Assembly: GCA_002238685.1 (NCBI GenBank)
Contig: MPMV01000045.1
Location: forward strand, 1 to 36,160
DNA: 36,160 nucleotides
Reading direction: 5' to 3'
Origin: a bacterium EF100-94H03 bin56
GTDB lineage: Bacteria > Pseudomonadota > Alphaproteobacteria > SP197
Under the pieces are notes generated by a model. It saw only the letters and a list, made by a program, of their open reading frames with translations, was not told where the DNA came from and did not search any database. Positions 1 through 8,397 of the stretch are shown piece after piece. Numbering within the stretch: the stretch's first letter is position 1; every line of letters starts with the position of its first letter. The translations under genes were made by a program, and so were the position numbers.

Positions 1-796
1 CGAGTTCGGACATCATCCCGGCGATCAGGCGGACATGCCGTCGTATGCTCCCCTCGCCGATGCCGCGATGGTGTTCGAGCCACACGGCGTATCTCCGGAG
101 ACGAGCGGGCGGCGCCTGCTCGACAGGAGCCGGCTCCAACGGGGCAATCCGCCCGGTCGAGACGAGGTGTTTGAGGAACCCGCGCAGCTCAGTCCCGTAA
201 GCCGTTCCGGGTCGCGTCCTCCCGCGGCCGCATGACACCCCGGGGATAGAGCAGACGAACTCCCTGTTCTCGAAGCGCACATAGACCTCGGAGGTCAGAT
301 CGCAAAGCCGGATGCGAGAGAGATGAAGCCAGACAATGAGATCGGTGCATCCATACCGGTAGTGCCCGACCGTTGCCGCCGCGTAGCCGGCGTCGCGCAA
401 ACCGGCGAGGAACGCGTCCAGCAGCCGCAGATTGTCGTCCAGCTCGCCGGGCGTCTCGATATGCCCCGTCCGCTCCAGGAACCGGATGAACGCCATGAGC
501 TCGGGGGACGTGCGGCGTTTGCGCCAACGCCGGATGTGAACCGGCGCGCACCATGCGCCACAACGACAATCGTGCTGCAGAAAGCGATCGATGATGGTGC
601 CGTCGACCGTCTTGAGTTCGATACCGGTGAGTTCAAGCCAGATCAGGAAGTGACGGGCGATACGCCGGTACTGGCACAACAGCGTCTCCGAAATCTCGGC
701 TCGGCGACGGAGATCACAAATGAAGGCAAGGATGATGGCGGCGAAGCCGGCCAGAGTGGCGCTCGCCAGGGATCGGGTTCCGGACAAAACAGGCAC
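1..796 (-). CDS. Tyrosine recombinase (integrase), N-terminal part, cut by window edge
   Basis: Minus-strand reading frame open from a GTG at 796 to the window edge, so the C-terminal catalytic domain is not seen. The product begins PVLSGTRSLA and carries a SAM-like core-binding region (SETLLCQYRRIARHF, then ELKTVDGTIIDRFLQ) with a Cys pair in HDCRCGAWC, a later helical stretch (HIETPGELDDNLRLLDAF) and RIAPLEP before the expected catalytic domain. These are family features of phage-type integrases, especially recombinases of RIT (recombinase in trio) elements, where Cys-containing inserts and three consecutive genes occur. The GTG is chosen because GGAG lies about 8 nt upstream; no ATG fits. 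The start sits inside a perfect inverted repeat (793-833). The gene reads away from the element end near 961, which interrupts the relaxase. RIT membership is inference; integrase identity is fairly sure. Confidence 0.7.
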   Translation of the reverse strand, partial: MPVLSGTRSLASATLAGFAAIILAFICDLRRRAEISETLLCQYRRIARHFLIWLELTGIELKTVDGTIIDRFLQHDCRCGAWCAPVHIRRWRKRRTSPELMAFIRFLERTGHIETPGELDDNLRLLDAFLAGLRDAGYAAATVGHYRYGCTDLIVWLHLSRIRLCDLTSEVYVRFENREFVCSIPGVSCGRGRTRPGTAYGTELRGFLKHLVSTGRIAPLEPAPVEQAPPARLRRYAVWLEHHRGIGEGSIRRHVRLIAGMMSEL

Positions 797-833
797 TGTT
801 CGTTCTCCACTTGGTTGATAGAACGAACAGTGC
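793..833. repeat. 14-bp perfect inverted repeat over the integrase start codon
   Basis: GCACTGTTCGTTCT (793-806) and its exact reverse complement (820-833) are separated by 13 bases. The left arm contains the GTG start of the minus-strand integrase, and the loop holds part of its ribosome binding site. It could be a recombinase or repressor operator, or an RNA hairpin limiting translation. The repeat is plain in the sequence; the function is inferred. Confidence 0.75.
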
Positions 834-850
834 TTGCCATCACGGCCCGA

Positions 851-964
851 TGTAATGCCGAGTCAGAGGGCGGAAAAACTCCTGTGTCGCGCCGGTTCCC
901 GCTCGTCACTCGGCATTACAACCCGCTCGGCATTAATGCCGTAATCCTGAGTCGGGATTACGGC
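851..964. repeat. Nested palindromes at element end (element/relaxase junction)
   Basis: Three perfect inverted repeats stand in a row: a 13-bp pair TGTAATGCCGAGT (851-863) / ACTCGGCATTACA (908-920); a 14-bp palindrome CGGCATTAATGCCG (928-941); and a 10-bp pair GCCGTAATCC (938-947) / GGATTACGGC (955-964). The motif CGGCATTA recurs. Relaxase homology stops at about 962, inside the last repeat, so this block is most likely the right terminus of the element that encodes the neighbouring integrase. Palindrome-rich ends suit a tyrosine-recombinase element; the exact boundary is inferred. Confidence 0.65.
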
Positions 965-2356
965 GTGACCCTGGACACCGACGGCATGACGAGACGACAG
1001 CAGCAGGGTGGAGACGGCGGCCTTCTGGCCGTCGTTGAGGGTACCGGCCTCAAGGTGGCGTTCGACGCGTCCGGCATCAACGGCGAAGCGGCCGGGGGCA
1101 TCGCTCGTCTTCTTCATCCAGCGCAGGACGGCGCGTTCGGCCGCCACGGCCCGGTCGGTGACGAAGGCAAGATCGGAACGTGCCGCGGTGGCCTCGACGA
1201 GGTGACCCTCCTCGCGCAGCCGGCCGACCGCGGCGTCGATCTCCGGCAGTGTCCAGTGGCCCGGCGCCAGGGCGAGGGCGCGCAGCATGTTCGCGGTGAA
1301 GACTGTCCGTCTCTCCTCGAGATGCTCGACAGCACGGCGGACCGCGTGGAGGGCAGACGGGGACTGCCGGTTGATGGCATCCCGGCGCTCGAGATGCCAG
1401 CGCTCGCGGTCGAGCCGGGTGTGGGAAGCGGAGCGACCGCGGGAAACGCGCCGGTTGCGGGGCGCCAGCTCCGCCATGCGGGCCTTCCAGATGCCGCTCA
1501 ACTCCTGGCGTGAAGGCTCGTCCTTGCGTTTGCGGGTGTAGAGCACCGCTTGCTGCATGATGGCCGCTGAACGGTAATCGAGGTTGCGTTCCTTCACCCA
1601 TGCCAGCGCTTCCGCCCGGCGGGTCGAGAAGGCCTTCAAGGTCGCCCTGTCGTAGCCGGCAATCTCGAAACCGGGCACGCTTCCCACCATGGTCTGCTCG
1701 GTGGCGTAGCCCAGGGCCTCCAGGCGGCGCTTGAGTTCGCTGCGGTAGTGGGCGCCGATCAGGAGCTTGGCGCGCTCGAGCTTGATGAAGTCGGCGCTGC
1801 GCCATTCGCCCTCGGCATTCCGCGTCATGTTGGCGACGACCGAGTGCGTGTGGAGCTGAGGGTCGAGATTGCGGCTGGCGTAGTGGCGGAAGGTGGCCGC
1901 CACCAGGCCGTGACCCTTGATCCGGGGGCGTTTGCGTGTGGCAGGGTCCCAGCCCCGGGTCTGCAACATCTCGTTCTCGATGAAGTCGAGAGTGGCCGTC
2001 ACCGCCTCGTCGTGGGCGCGAATGACACGAGCGGACGCCTTCGGGGCCGCGTGCACCAGGGCCTCCAGCGAAACCGACTTCGGCGCGGAGAAGGTGATGT
2101 CGAGACCCGGACGGTGCTCGTGCTTGCCGTCTCGCATGCGGCCGAGGCGGGTGGAGGTGCCAGGGATGCGTCCCGACAGCACTTCCTCGAAGCGGCGGGG
2201 TTTGACGGGGCCGTGAAGGCCCAGGGCCTCGACGCCCTTGCCGTACCACTGGCTCGCCTTGCGGTGCTCCGGATCATTCTTCGCGTAGTAGCCGTCCGCC
2301 TCGAAGTAGTGGACCGTCGAGGCGGCTTCACTCAGGCGGGTGACCGTGGCGACCAT
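863..2356 (-). pseudogene. MobF/TrwC-type conjugative relaxase, truncated by an element insertion
   Basis: The first ~465 codons (2356 to about 962) encode an N-terminal TrwC relaxase domain: VHYFEADGYYAKNDPE with clustered tyrosines that would nick oriT, GLDITFSAPKSVSLEALV, and the metal-binding histidines in DPQLHTHSVVANM. Next comes a helicase-type region (LNDGQKAAVSTLLLS) that stops at GVQGHA, exactly where Walker A (GxAGxGKT) should follow. The remaining ~33 codons to 863 read through palindromes of the inserted element and have no relaxase character. Full-length MobF proteins are about 900-1000 residues or more, so the helicase half is missing. The gene indicates that this DNA came from a conjugative or mobilizable plasmid or ICE. 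Family assignment is firm; the protein is probably no longer able to transfer DNA. Confidence 0.8.
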
Positions 2357-2610
2357 CCAGAGGTTCTGGCAGACAACACGATAACATTCAAATTCGACGG
2401 GCTGTCCATCTCACGTCACAGCGACGAATGCATGCGACGAAGTCGTGTCACGAGTTTCTGTTGGCTGCCCCGCTGCCAATCGGACAGAGCCTGCGCTCTC
2501 TGTCGTCGACTGAGTCCTGAACAGGTTGTTTCCGGCATGCGAAGCGATTACGTATGGTTGCTGTTGATTGCCTTCGATTGAATTCTCTGCCACGGATTGC
2601 GAGCAACAGG
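2357..2610. other. Intergenic region between relaxase and Panacea gene
   Basis: This gap separates divergent genes and should carry both promoters. It contains a direct repeat GCGACGAA at 2421-2428 and 2434-2441, and the second copy runs into a short dyad (CGAC..GTCG). Repeats beside a relaxase start are typical of oriT or of an autoregulatory site, but no nick site can be identified. No coding sequence is supported. Confidence 0.35.
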
Positions 2611-3039
2611 ATGGCCAGCGTTTTTGATGTCGCCGCCTACATCCTTGAGCGGCAGGGTCCGATGACCACATGGAAGCTTCAGAAGCTGGTCTACTACTGC
2701 CAGGCATGGTCGCTCGTGTGGGACGATGACGTCATCTTTCCTCAAGAGATCGAGGCGTGGGCCAATGGGCCGGTGGTGCGTGAACTCTATCGCGCCCATC
2801 GGGGCACGTACCGTATCGCATGTCTGCGCAAGGGGAGCCCGGAAACGCTGACCGGGACCCAGCGTGAAACCGTTGATGCAGTGCCGACGTTCTACGGGAA
2901 CAAATCTCCTCAATGGCTGAGCGATCTCACCCATATGGAGGCGCCTTGGCAGTCGGCACGACGCGGTATTCCTGACGGTGAGCGTGGCAACCAGATCATT
3001 CCGAAGGAGTCCCTGGCCGAGTACTACGGCAGCCTGTAG
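2611..3039 (+). CDS. Panacea-domain (DUF4065, SocA/GepA-like) antitoxin
   Basis: The 142-residue product starts at MASVFDVAAYIL; an earlier in-frame start at 2554 would add 19 residues with no family character. It shows the Panacea hallmarks: DVAAYIL, then TTWKLQKLVYYCQAW, then IEAWANGPVVRELYRAHRG, ending in a charged tail. Known members (for example SocA, GepA and Panacea-neutralised toxin pairs) act as antitoxins, binding or promoting turnover of a toxin encoded next to them. The following gene starts nine bases downstream, which fits a two-gene toxin-antitoxin operon. The ribosome binding site is weak (CAACAGG). Family assignment is firm; the antitoxin role is inferred from family and position. 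Confidence 0.85.
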   Translation: MASVFDVAAYILERQGPMTTWKLQKLVYYCQAWSLVWDDDVIFPQEIEAWANGPVVRELYRAHRGTYRIACLRKGSPETLTGTQRETVDAVPTFYGNKSPQWLSDLTHMEAPWQSARRGIPDGERGNQIIPKESLAEYYGSL

Positions 3040-3047
3040 CCTCTACC

Positions 3048-3535
3048 GTGGCCCGGAGGCCGGCGAAACAGCCGCAGGCGCAAGCTCTTCCTGCCAGCGT
3101 CAAGCAGCCTCGCACTGCCTCGCGCGACGATCCCACACGCTCCATGATCGCGAGACGATTGTCTGGGCTTTCGGGATCGTGGACCTCGATGGTCCGTGGG
3201 GCTGGCGCACTACGGCCGCCAGAGTGTGGTGGACCGAAATCCTGCCCAAGCTCCGTGACTTCGAGTCGATGACATGGGCGGAGATCATGCGCGCGGCCGG
3301 CGGGCGGGCGAGAGGAAACAACAGCCATTTCGTCGAGGTCCGCAATCTGACGGGTCTTGCCAAGGCCCGTCTCGCCGAGATCAGACAGGACGACGTGTCG
3401 GAACTGTTCTCGCTGAGGTTGAGCGCGACCGTACGCATCTACGGTATCCGCGACCGAAGGGCGCTGAAGCTACTGTGGTACGATCCATATCACGGATCGA
3501 ACGCTCGGGCAGTCCACCCCGTCCGCCGGCGCTGA
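3048..3535 (+). pseudogene. Putative partner (toxin candidate) of the Panacea gene, frameshifted
   Basis: A GTG at 3048, just after the Panacea stop, opens a frame (ARRPAKQPQAQALPAS) that looks like the basic, proline-rich start of a protein but runs into unrelated sequence after about 3150. The conserved-looking body lies one frame away, from DRETIVWAFGIVDLDGPWGW to YGIRDRRALKLLWYDPYHG, ending at 3535. Without a frame change that body could only be read from a GTG at 2978 inside the antitoxin gene, giving an unlikely N-terminus. A one-base deletion between about 3125 and 3165 therefore probably splits the gene; a sequencing error or recoding is possible. The body is rich in Trp and charged residues and has a WxDPxH-like end. 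I do not recognise a named family. Position makes it the likely toxin. Confidence 0.5.
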
Positions 3536-3663
3536 ATGGGCCGAAGCTGCTTGGTCTGCATTACATGCGGGACCGGTATTGACTTCGGGCGTATCTTCCG
3601 CTGGTTCCGGACGCGACTGGAAAACTGATACTGCGACATAGCGGAGAATCGGGGTAAGGACAC

Positions 3664-6600
3664 ATGCAGTTCGTGCGAGGAGGACCGGACGTCCCGGAGC
3701 GGCTACTGCAGTCGCATGAGGATGGACGTGTGGTCTTTTTCTGTGGTGCCGGAATCTCCTACCCTGCGGGATTACCCGGATTTGCCGGGCTGGTGGACGA
3801 TCTCTATTCCCGCTTGGAGATCACCCCGAACGCTGTGCAAGCCGCAGCCATCAAGGCCAAGCGTTATGACACCGCTATTGGCCTGCTGGAAGGGAACATC
3901 GTCGGTGAACGACGAGCCGTGCGCCAGATGATCGCGAAGATTCTACAGCCGGACACATCGTTACCCGGTGCGACGGCAACCCACGATGCGTTGCTGACAC
4001 TTGGAAAGTGCCGCGAGCGGCGAATGCGACTAGTCACCACGAATTTCGATCGTCTTTTTGAACATGTAATCGAGACCGAGGGACTGCCGACAAAGCGCTT
4101 CGAAGCTCCACTGCTTCCGGTGCCGAAAAACCGCTGGGATGGACTGGTCTATCTCCACGGTCTGCTTCCTGAAGACCCGCAAGGGGGCAACCTCGACAAC
4201 ATTGTTGTGTCGAGCGGCGACTTCGGCCTTGCCTACCTAACCGAGCGTTGGGCCGCTCGGCTCGTTAGCGAATTGCTGCGGAACTTCGTCGTGTGCTTTG
4301 TCGGTTACGGCATCGAAGACCCGGTCCTGCGTTACATGATGGACGCACTCGCGGCGGACCAACTGCGCGGCGAAGCGGCGCCGGAAATGTTCGCATTCGG
4401 CAGCTATTCCAAGGGCAAAGAGGACACACGTGCGAACGAATGGCGCGCCAAGAACGTCACACCCATCCTTTATCGGGAGCGTCGGCGTCATGCCTACCTG
4501 CACGGGACCCTTCGCGTCTGGGCAGATGCCTACCGCGACGGAGTGCGCGGCAAGGAAAGAATCGTAACCGAATACGCCATGGCTCGCCCGAACACGGCGA
4601 CCGGTCAGGATGACTTTGTCAGCCGCATGCTGTGGGCCCTGAGCGATCCAAAAGGTTTGCCGGCCAGGAGATTTGCGGATCTGAAGCCCGTCCCTTCTCT
4701 GGATTGGCTCGAGCCGCTCAGCGAGGACCGTTTCGGATACGCCGACCTGATTCGATTTGGTGTCCCGCCCAAGATGGGGGCGGAAGATAGGCCAACCTTC
4801 AGCCTGATGCGGAGACCTGCCCCATACGACCTGTCGCCAAGGATGGCCCTCTCGGATTGGGATTCCCGTCACGGACGGCTCGACGCGGTGATGTGGCAAC
4901 TTGCTCGCTGGTTGATCCGTCATCTCGGCAACCCCGCGCTGCTTCTCTGGCTGGTAAAGCAAGGAGCAAGGCTGCACCCGGATTTTGCAGATCGAATCGC
5001 ATTGCGCATAGCGCAGCTCGACGATCTTGAGGATCGTGGCGAGAACGATAAATTGGACCACATACGGAAGGACGCACCGGACGCAGTACCGGACCCGCGC
5101 ATGCGCACGCTTTGGAGCCTTCTGCTGGCCGGTCGGGTAAAGCTACAGGGACCGGATCGCGACCTCTATGAATGGCGTCGCCGCTTCGAAAAGGACGGCC
5201 TCACTACCGCCTTGCGACTGGAGTTACGCGATTTGCTAAGTCCCCGCGTTTCGTTACGCGAGCCGTTCCAATGGCCATTTGACGAGGTTGAAGGTCCTGA
5301 AGAGCCGCGAGGCATTCGGCAACTCGTTGACTGGAACATCGTTCTTTCGACCAGCTATGTGCATACCGCTTTGCGCGACCTGGATGGCAAGGAAGGGTGG
5401 GCTGCCGCCCTGCCGATGCTGCTTGCTGACTTCACCGGGCTGTTGCGCGATGCGCTCGACCTGATGAAAGACCTTGGCGGCGCTGACGACAGAAGCGATC
5501 TGTCTTATGTGTGGCAGCCTTCGATCAGCGAGCATCCGCAGAATTCGTCTCTCCGCGACTGGACGGCCCTGATCGAACTGAATCGGGACGCTTGGCTGGC
5601 TATGACTGCGGTATCGCTGAACCAGGCGCGGCTCGCGGCGGACGATTGGTCTCAGTCGCCCTATCCCCTGTTCCGACGCTTGGCATTCTTCGCCGCCGCC
5701 CAGCACGGCGTTGTCCCCGTCGATCGGGGACTCGAATGGCTGTTGGCGGACCATGGTTGGTGGCTATGGTCGGTCGAGACCCAGCGAGAATCCATGCGGC
5801 TGCTGGTGGCCCTGGCTCCCCAACTCGATGAAGACGACTTTGCCATACTTCAGCGTGCCGTTCTCGCAGGACCGCCACGCAACATGTACAGGGCCGACAT
5901 CAACGAGGACCGTTGGACGCGGATACAGGAAAGCGAAGTCTGGTTGAGACTGGAGAAAATCAGGCAGACCGACGCACAACTGGACGCAGCTTCACGGGAT
6001 CGTCTGGAAGCACTCTCCGCCAAACACCCGAATTGGCGGCTCGCTAAGATTGAGCGCGACGAGTTTCCGACATGGACGGGCGATCCAGGAGAGTTGCGTG
6101 TTCACGTCACTACGCCGCGTGATCGAGAACAACTCAAAGAGTGGCTCCGCGAGAATCGCGAACCCGATCATTGGCGCCCCGACGATTGGCAAGAGCGCTG
6201 TCGAGTCGACTTTGGCGATGCAGCAACGGCTCTGGCTGAATTGGCAACAGACGGCATATGGCCGGCGGCGCGGTGGCGCGAAGCGCTCTATCAGTGGTCC
6301 GACGACGAACAGCGAAAGAGCTCCTGGCACCAATTGGCTCCTATTCTGGTCGACGTGCCGACGGAGACACTGCGGGAGATTTCCCACGGGGCGAGCTGGT
6401 GGCTGGAAAAGCTCGCCAGGACCTTTGAAGAGCATGAAACAGCATTTCTCGCGTTGTGCGATCGCTTGTTGGGGCTCGATTACGAGGACGACGATGACGA
6501 TGACGATCTTGTCGGTCGTGCCATCAATCATCCTGTGGGGCATGTAACTGAGGCCCTGCTTCACTGGTGGTATCGAGACGACCTCAGAGATCAACAGGGT

Positions 6601-7455
6601 CTAGCCGACGAATCGCAGCGCAGGTTTACCCAACTCTGTGACACGGCAACTCGGAAGTTCCGCCATGGCCGAGTGTTGCTGGCAACTCATGTAATTTCAT
6701 TGTTCCGGGTGGACCGCGAATGGACGGAACAGTTCATGCTGCCGCTCTTTGATTGGGAGAACTCCGAAGTAGAAGCGCGTGCGGCATGGGAGGGGTTTCT
6801 ATGGTCGTCCAGGCTCTATTATCCCTTGATGGAGGTACTGAGACCCGCATTTCTGAATACGGCGCACCACTACCTGAAACTTGGCCGACATCGAGAACAA
6901 TACGCTTCGAAGTTGACATTCGTCGGGCTTGAACCAGGAGATGTTTTCCGGACCCGCGAGCTGGTTCTTGCCATGCAGTCCCTGCCACAGGAGGCGCTTG
7001 ACCATGCAGCCGACACACTGTTCCGAGCAGTAGACAGTGCTGGTGATCAACGAGCTGACTACTGGAGGAACAGGGCAGGGCCCTTTCTGGCCGCAATATG
7101 GCCGAAGACATCCGATGCAGTATCAGTGCAAATCTCAGAAAGCTTCGCTCGGGCGTGCATTGCGGCAGGAGACGCATTTCCCGAGGCGTTGGCACAGACA
7201 CGCTTCTGGCTGCGACCGCTTCAATTCCCGGATGAAATTGCGCATCCCATTCATGAAGCACAACTCGATGCGCGACTCCCAGAGGCCGCGCTCGAACTTC
7301 TGGATCGAGTCATTGGGGAGGCAGCTCAAGGGTACTTCCTCGATCTACCCAAATGCCTGAATGCCATACGGGCGGCTCAGCCGGAACTCGAACGTGACCG
7401 ACGCTTTGAGAGGCTGCAAGAGGTATTGCGAATCAGTGGCGTAGATCTGAATTGA
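3664..7455 (+). CDS. Large SIR2-domain protein, probable anti-phage NADase (DSR1-like / SIR2-DUF4020 type)
   Basis: The 1263-residue protein has an N-terminal SIR2 fold: FFCGAGIS (GAGIS 28-32) and GLPGF (36-40) form the NAD-binding loop, TTNFD (125-129) supplies the Asn and Asp, H165 in YLHG is the likely catalytic histidine, and GYGIEDP (214-220) completes the pocket. The remaining ~1000 residues are helical and rich in Trp and Leu, without signal peptide or membrane segment, and carry an acidic run at 939-948. In defence proteins of this layout (DSR1, DSR2 and relatives) the C-terminal part senses phage and SIR2 then depletes NAD+, causing abortive infection. A ribosome binding site (AAGGA) precedes the ATG. 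It stands alone, with about 130 bases before it. The SIR2 domain is certain; the subfamily name is inference. Confidence 0.85.
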   Translation: MQFVRGGPDVPERLLQSHEDGRVVFFCGAGISYPAGLPGFAGLVDDLYSRLEITPNAVQAAAIKAKRYDTAIGLLEGNIVGERRAVRQMIAKILQPDTSLPGATATHDALLTLGKCRERRMRLVTTNFDRLFEHVIETEGLPTKRFEAPLLPVPKNRWDGLVYLHGLLPEDPQGGNLDNIVVSSGDFGLAYLTERWAARLVSELLRNFVVCFVGYGIEDPVLRYMMDALAADQLRGEAAPEMFAFGSYSKGKEDTRANEWRAKNVTPILYRERRRHAYLHGTLRVWADAYRDGVRGKERIVTEYAMARPNTATGQDDFVSRMLWALSDPKGLPARRFADLKPVPSLDWLEPLSEDRFGYADLIRFGVPPKMGAEDRPTFSLMRRPAPYDLSPRMALSDWDSRHGRLDAVMWQLARWLIRHLGNPALLLWLVKQGARLHPDFADRIALRIAQLDDLEDRGENDKLDHIRKDAPDAVPDPRMRTLWSLLLAGRVKLQGPDRDLYEWRRRFEKDGLTTALRLELRDLLSPRVSLREPFQWPFDEVEGPEEPRGIRQLVDWNIVLSTSYVHTALRDLDGKEGWAAALPMLLADFTGLLRDALDLMKDLGGADDRSDLSYVWQPSISEHPQNSSLRDWTALIELNRDAWLAMTAVSLNQARLAADDWSQSPYPLFRRLAFFAAAQHGVVPVDRGLEWLLADHGWWLWSVETQRESMRLLVALAPQLDEDDFAILQRAVLAGPPRNMYRADINEDRWTRIQESEVWLRLEKIRQTDAQLDAASRDRLEALSAKHPNWRLAKIERDEFPTWTGDPGELRVHVTTPRDREQLKEWLRENREPDHWRPDDWQERCRVDFGDAATALAELATDGIWPAARWREALYQWSDDEQRKSSWHQLAPILVDVPTETLREISHGASWWLEKLARTFEEHETAFLALCDRLLGLDYEDDDDDDDLVGRAINHPVGHVTEALLHWWYRDDLRDQQGLADESQRRFTQLCDTATRKFRHGRVLLATHVISLFRVDREWTEQFMLPLFDWENSEVEARAAWEGFLWSSRLYYPLMEVLRPAFLNTAHHYLKLGRHREQYASKLTFVGLEPGDVFRTRELVLAMQSLPQEALDHAADTLFRAVDSAGDQRADYWRNRAGPFLAAIWPKTSDAVSVQISESFARACIAAGDAFPEALAQTRFWLRPLQFPDEIAHPIHEAQLDARLPEAALELLDRVIGEAAQGYFLDLPKCLNAIRAAQPELERDRRFERLQEVLRISGVDLN

Positions 7456-7900
7456 AGAGTTTCCCGTTGGGTGTCCGTTTGTGCTCATATTGCCAACCTT
7501 CAGACCCAGACCCGCGGGGAGTATGAGATAAGGTGGCTAGATGCGGGTCGAGCGGGCCAAGCTATCGCGTCATTCCCCTGGCGAAGGCCATGGACTACAC
7601 TAGGAGCACACTCACCGGCACCCCGCCCGGACTGGTCTGGTAGGCCGTCGCGCTGTTATTCATCTTGTCAGCGCTTGCGCACGTCGCGTTTGGCCCCTTG
7701 GACTTGACTCACGTCAACTTAACGCCGGCGCTGTTCCTGAGGATTGCCTCGTGATAGGTTGGAGAACTGACCCGCCACCCGTCGTCAGAGAACAGTTGTT
7801 CAACGATTTCCTCGACATCCCTCTCTAGGCACAACATGGTAGCGGAGGCTAGCAGGATCGAGAACGCCGCATTTTAGGGCATCTTGAGGAGGCATCGATT
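7456..7900 (+). other. Non-coding or decayed stretch after the SIR2 gene
   Basis: No convincing gene is seen. One weak trace is a plus frame from an ATG at 7590, interrupted by TAG at 7641, then a hydrophobic run (AVALLFILSALAHVAF) to a stop at 7752-7754. This could be a decayed small membrane peptide or chance. The 3' part holds the promoter and ribosome binding region of the next ORF. Confidence 0.3.
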
Positions 7901-8311
7901 ATGCCGACGTTTTCAGCAATATCGAGCATACTGTTGAACATCACTAAAGCTGCCTGGTTGTGGAACCGGATAAAAGCAGCGAACGGCCTGTGGGTAGCCC
8001 GACGCATTATGCGCACGTCAGATATCAGGAAGGTAAATCTTCTCTACCACGAGTTTAAGTCGAAGCCCCAGAAAGCGGGTGAACATTACGTTATCGCTGC
8101 GCGCGCGATCCAAACGCGGCGTCTGCTCATAGACATTCTTGGTTGGTACGAGGAACCTGACGCAATCTTTTGGCAACTAGCCGACGAAGCGAGCGAATTC
8201 TGTAGTTTGAACACCTTTTTGGACTCGATGGAATTACTGGCTACCGAGTTTCCGAGGCCCGATCCCTTTCCGGAAAGACAATTCTCGAATGCCCAGTGGC
8301 CACAACCGTAA
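7901..8311 (+). CDS. Hypothetical protein, 136 aa, unknown family
   Basis: The start ATG has a strong GAGGAGG ribosome binding site at 7886-7892, the best in the accessory region, which supports real translation. The product begins with an amphipathic or partly hydrophobic segment (FSAISSILLNITKAAWLW), has a basic middle (WVARRIMRTSDIRKVN) and ends acidic and proline-rich. No domain, nuclease motif or clear membrane span is recognised. It ends 20 bases before the left end of the IS110 element, so it appears uninterrupted. Its position 445 bases after the SIR2 gene makes it a possible accessory defence gene, but nothing in the sequence proves a link. Base composition is lower in GC than the neighbouring transposase. 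Confidence 0.5.
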   Translation: MPTFSAISSILLNITKAAWLWNRIKAANGLWVARRIMRTSDIRKVNLLYHEFKSKPQKAGEHYVIAARAIQTRRLLIDILGWYEEPDAIFWQLADEASEFCSLNTFLDSMELLATEFPRPDPFPERQFSNAQWPQP

Positions 8312-8321
8312 GGTACGGCCT

Positions 8322-8340
8322 TAGAGATCCTATGAGGCCC
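8322..8340 (+). repeat. 19-bp sequence shared with 12489-12507 (inverted copy)
   Basis: TAGAGATCCTATGAGGCCC straddles the left boundary of the IS110 element. An exact reverse-complement copy lies at 12489-12507, near the 3' side of the second IS110 transposase. It may be a shared IS110-type terminus or a common target site. Confidence 0.6.
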
Positions 8341-8397
8341 CGTTGGGGAGCCGGCGCTACGGTGCCGTGCTTTCACTCTTGACGAGGAGACCTCGCG

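Noticed and set aside
323..1513. A 396-codon plus-strand frame across the element end
   Set aside because: It crosses the integrase, the palindromes and the relaxase in antisense; those minus-strand genes have clear family motifs.
1748..2581. Plus-strand frame of 277 codons
   Set aside because: Antisense to the relaxase N-terminal domain; no motif or ribosome binding site.
7471..7707. GTG-started 78-codon gene after the SIR2 gene
   Set aside because: No ribosome binding site, no domain, atypical composition.
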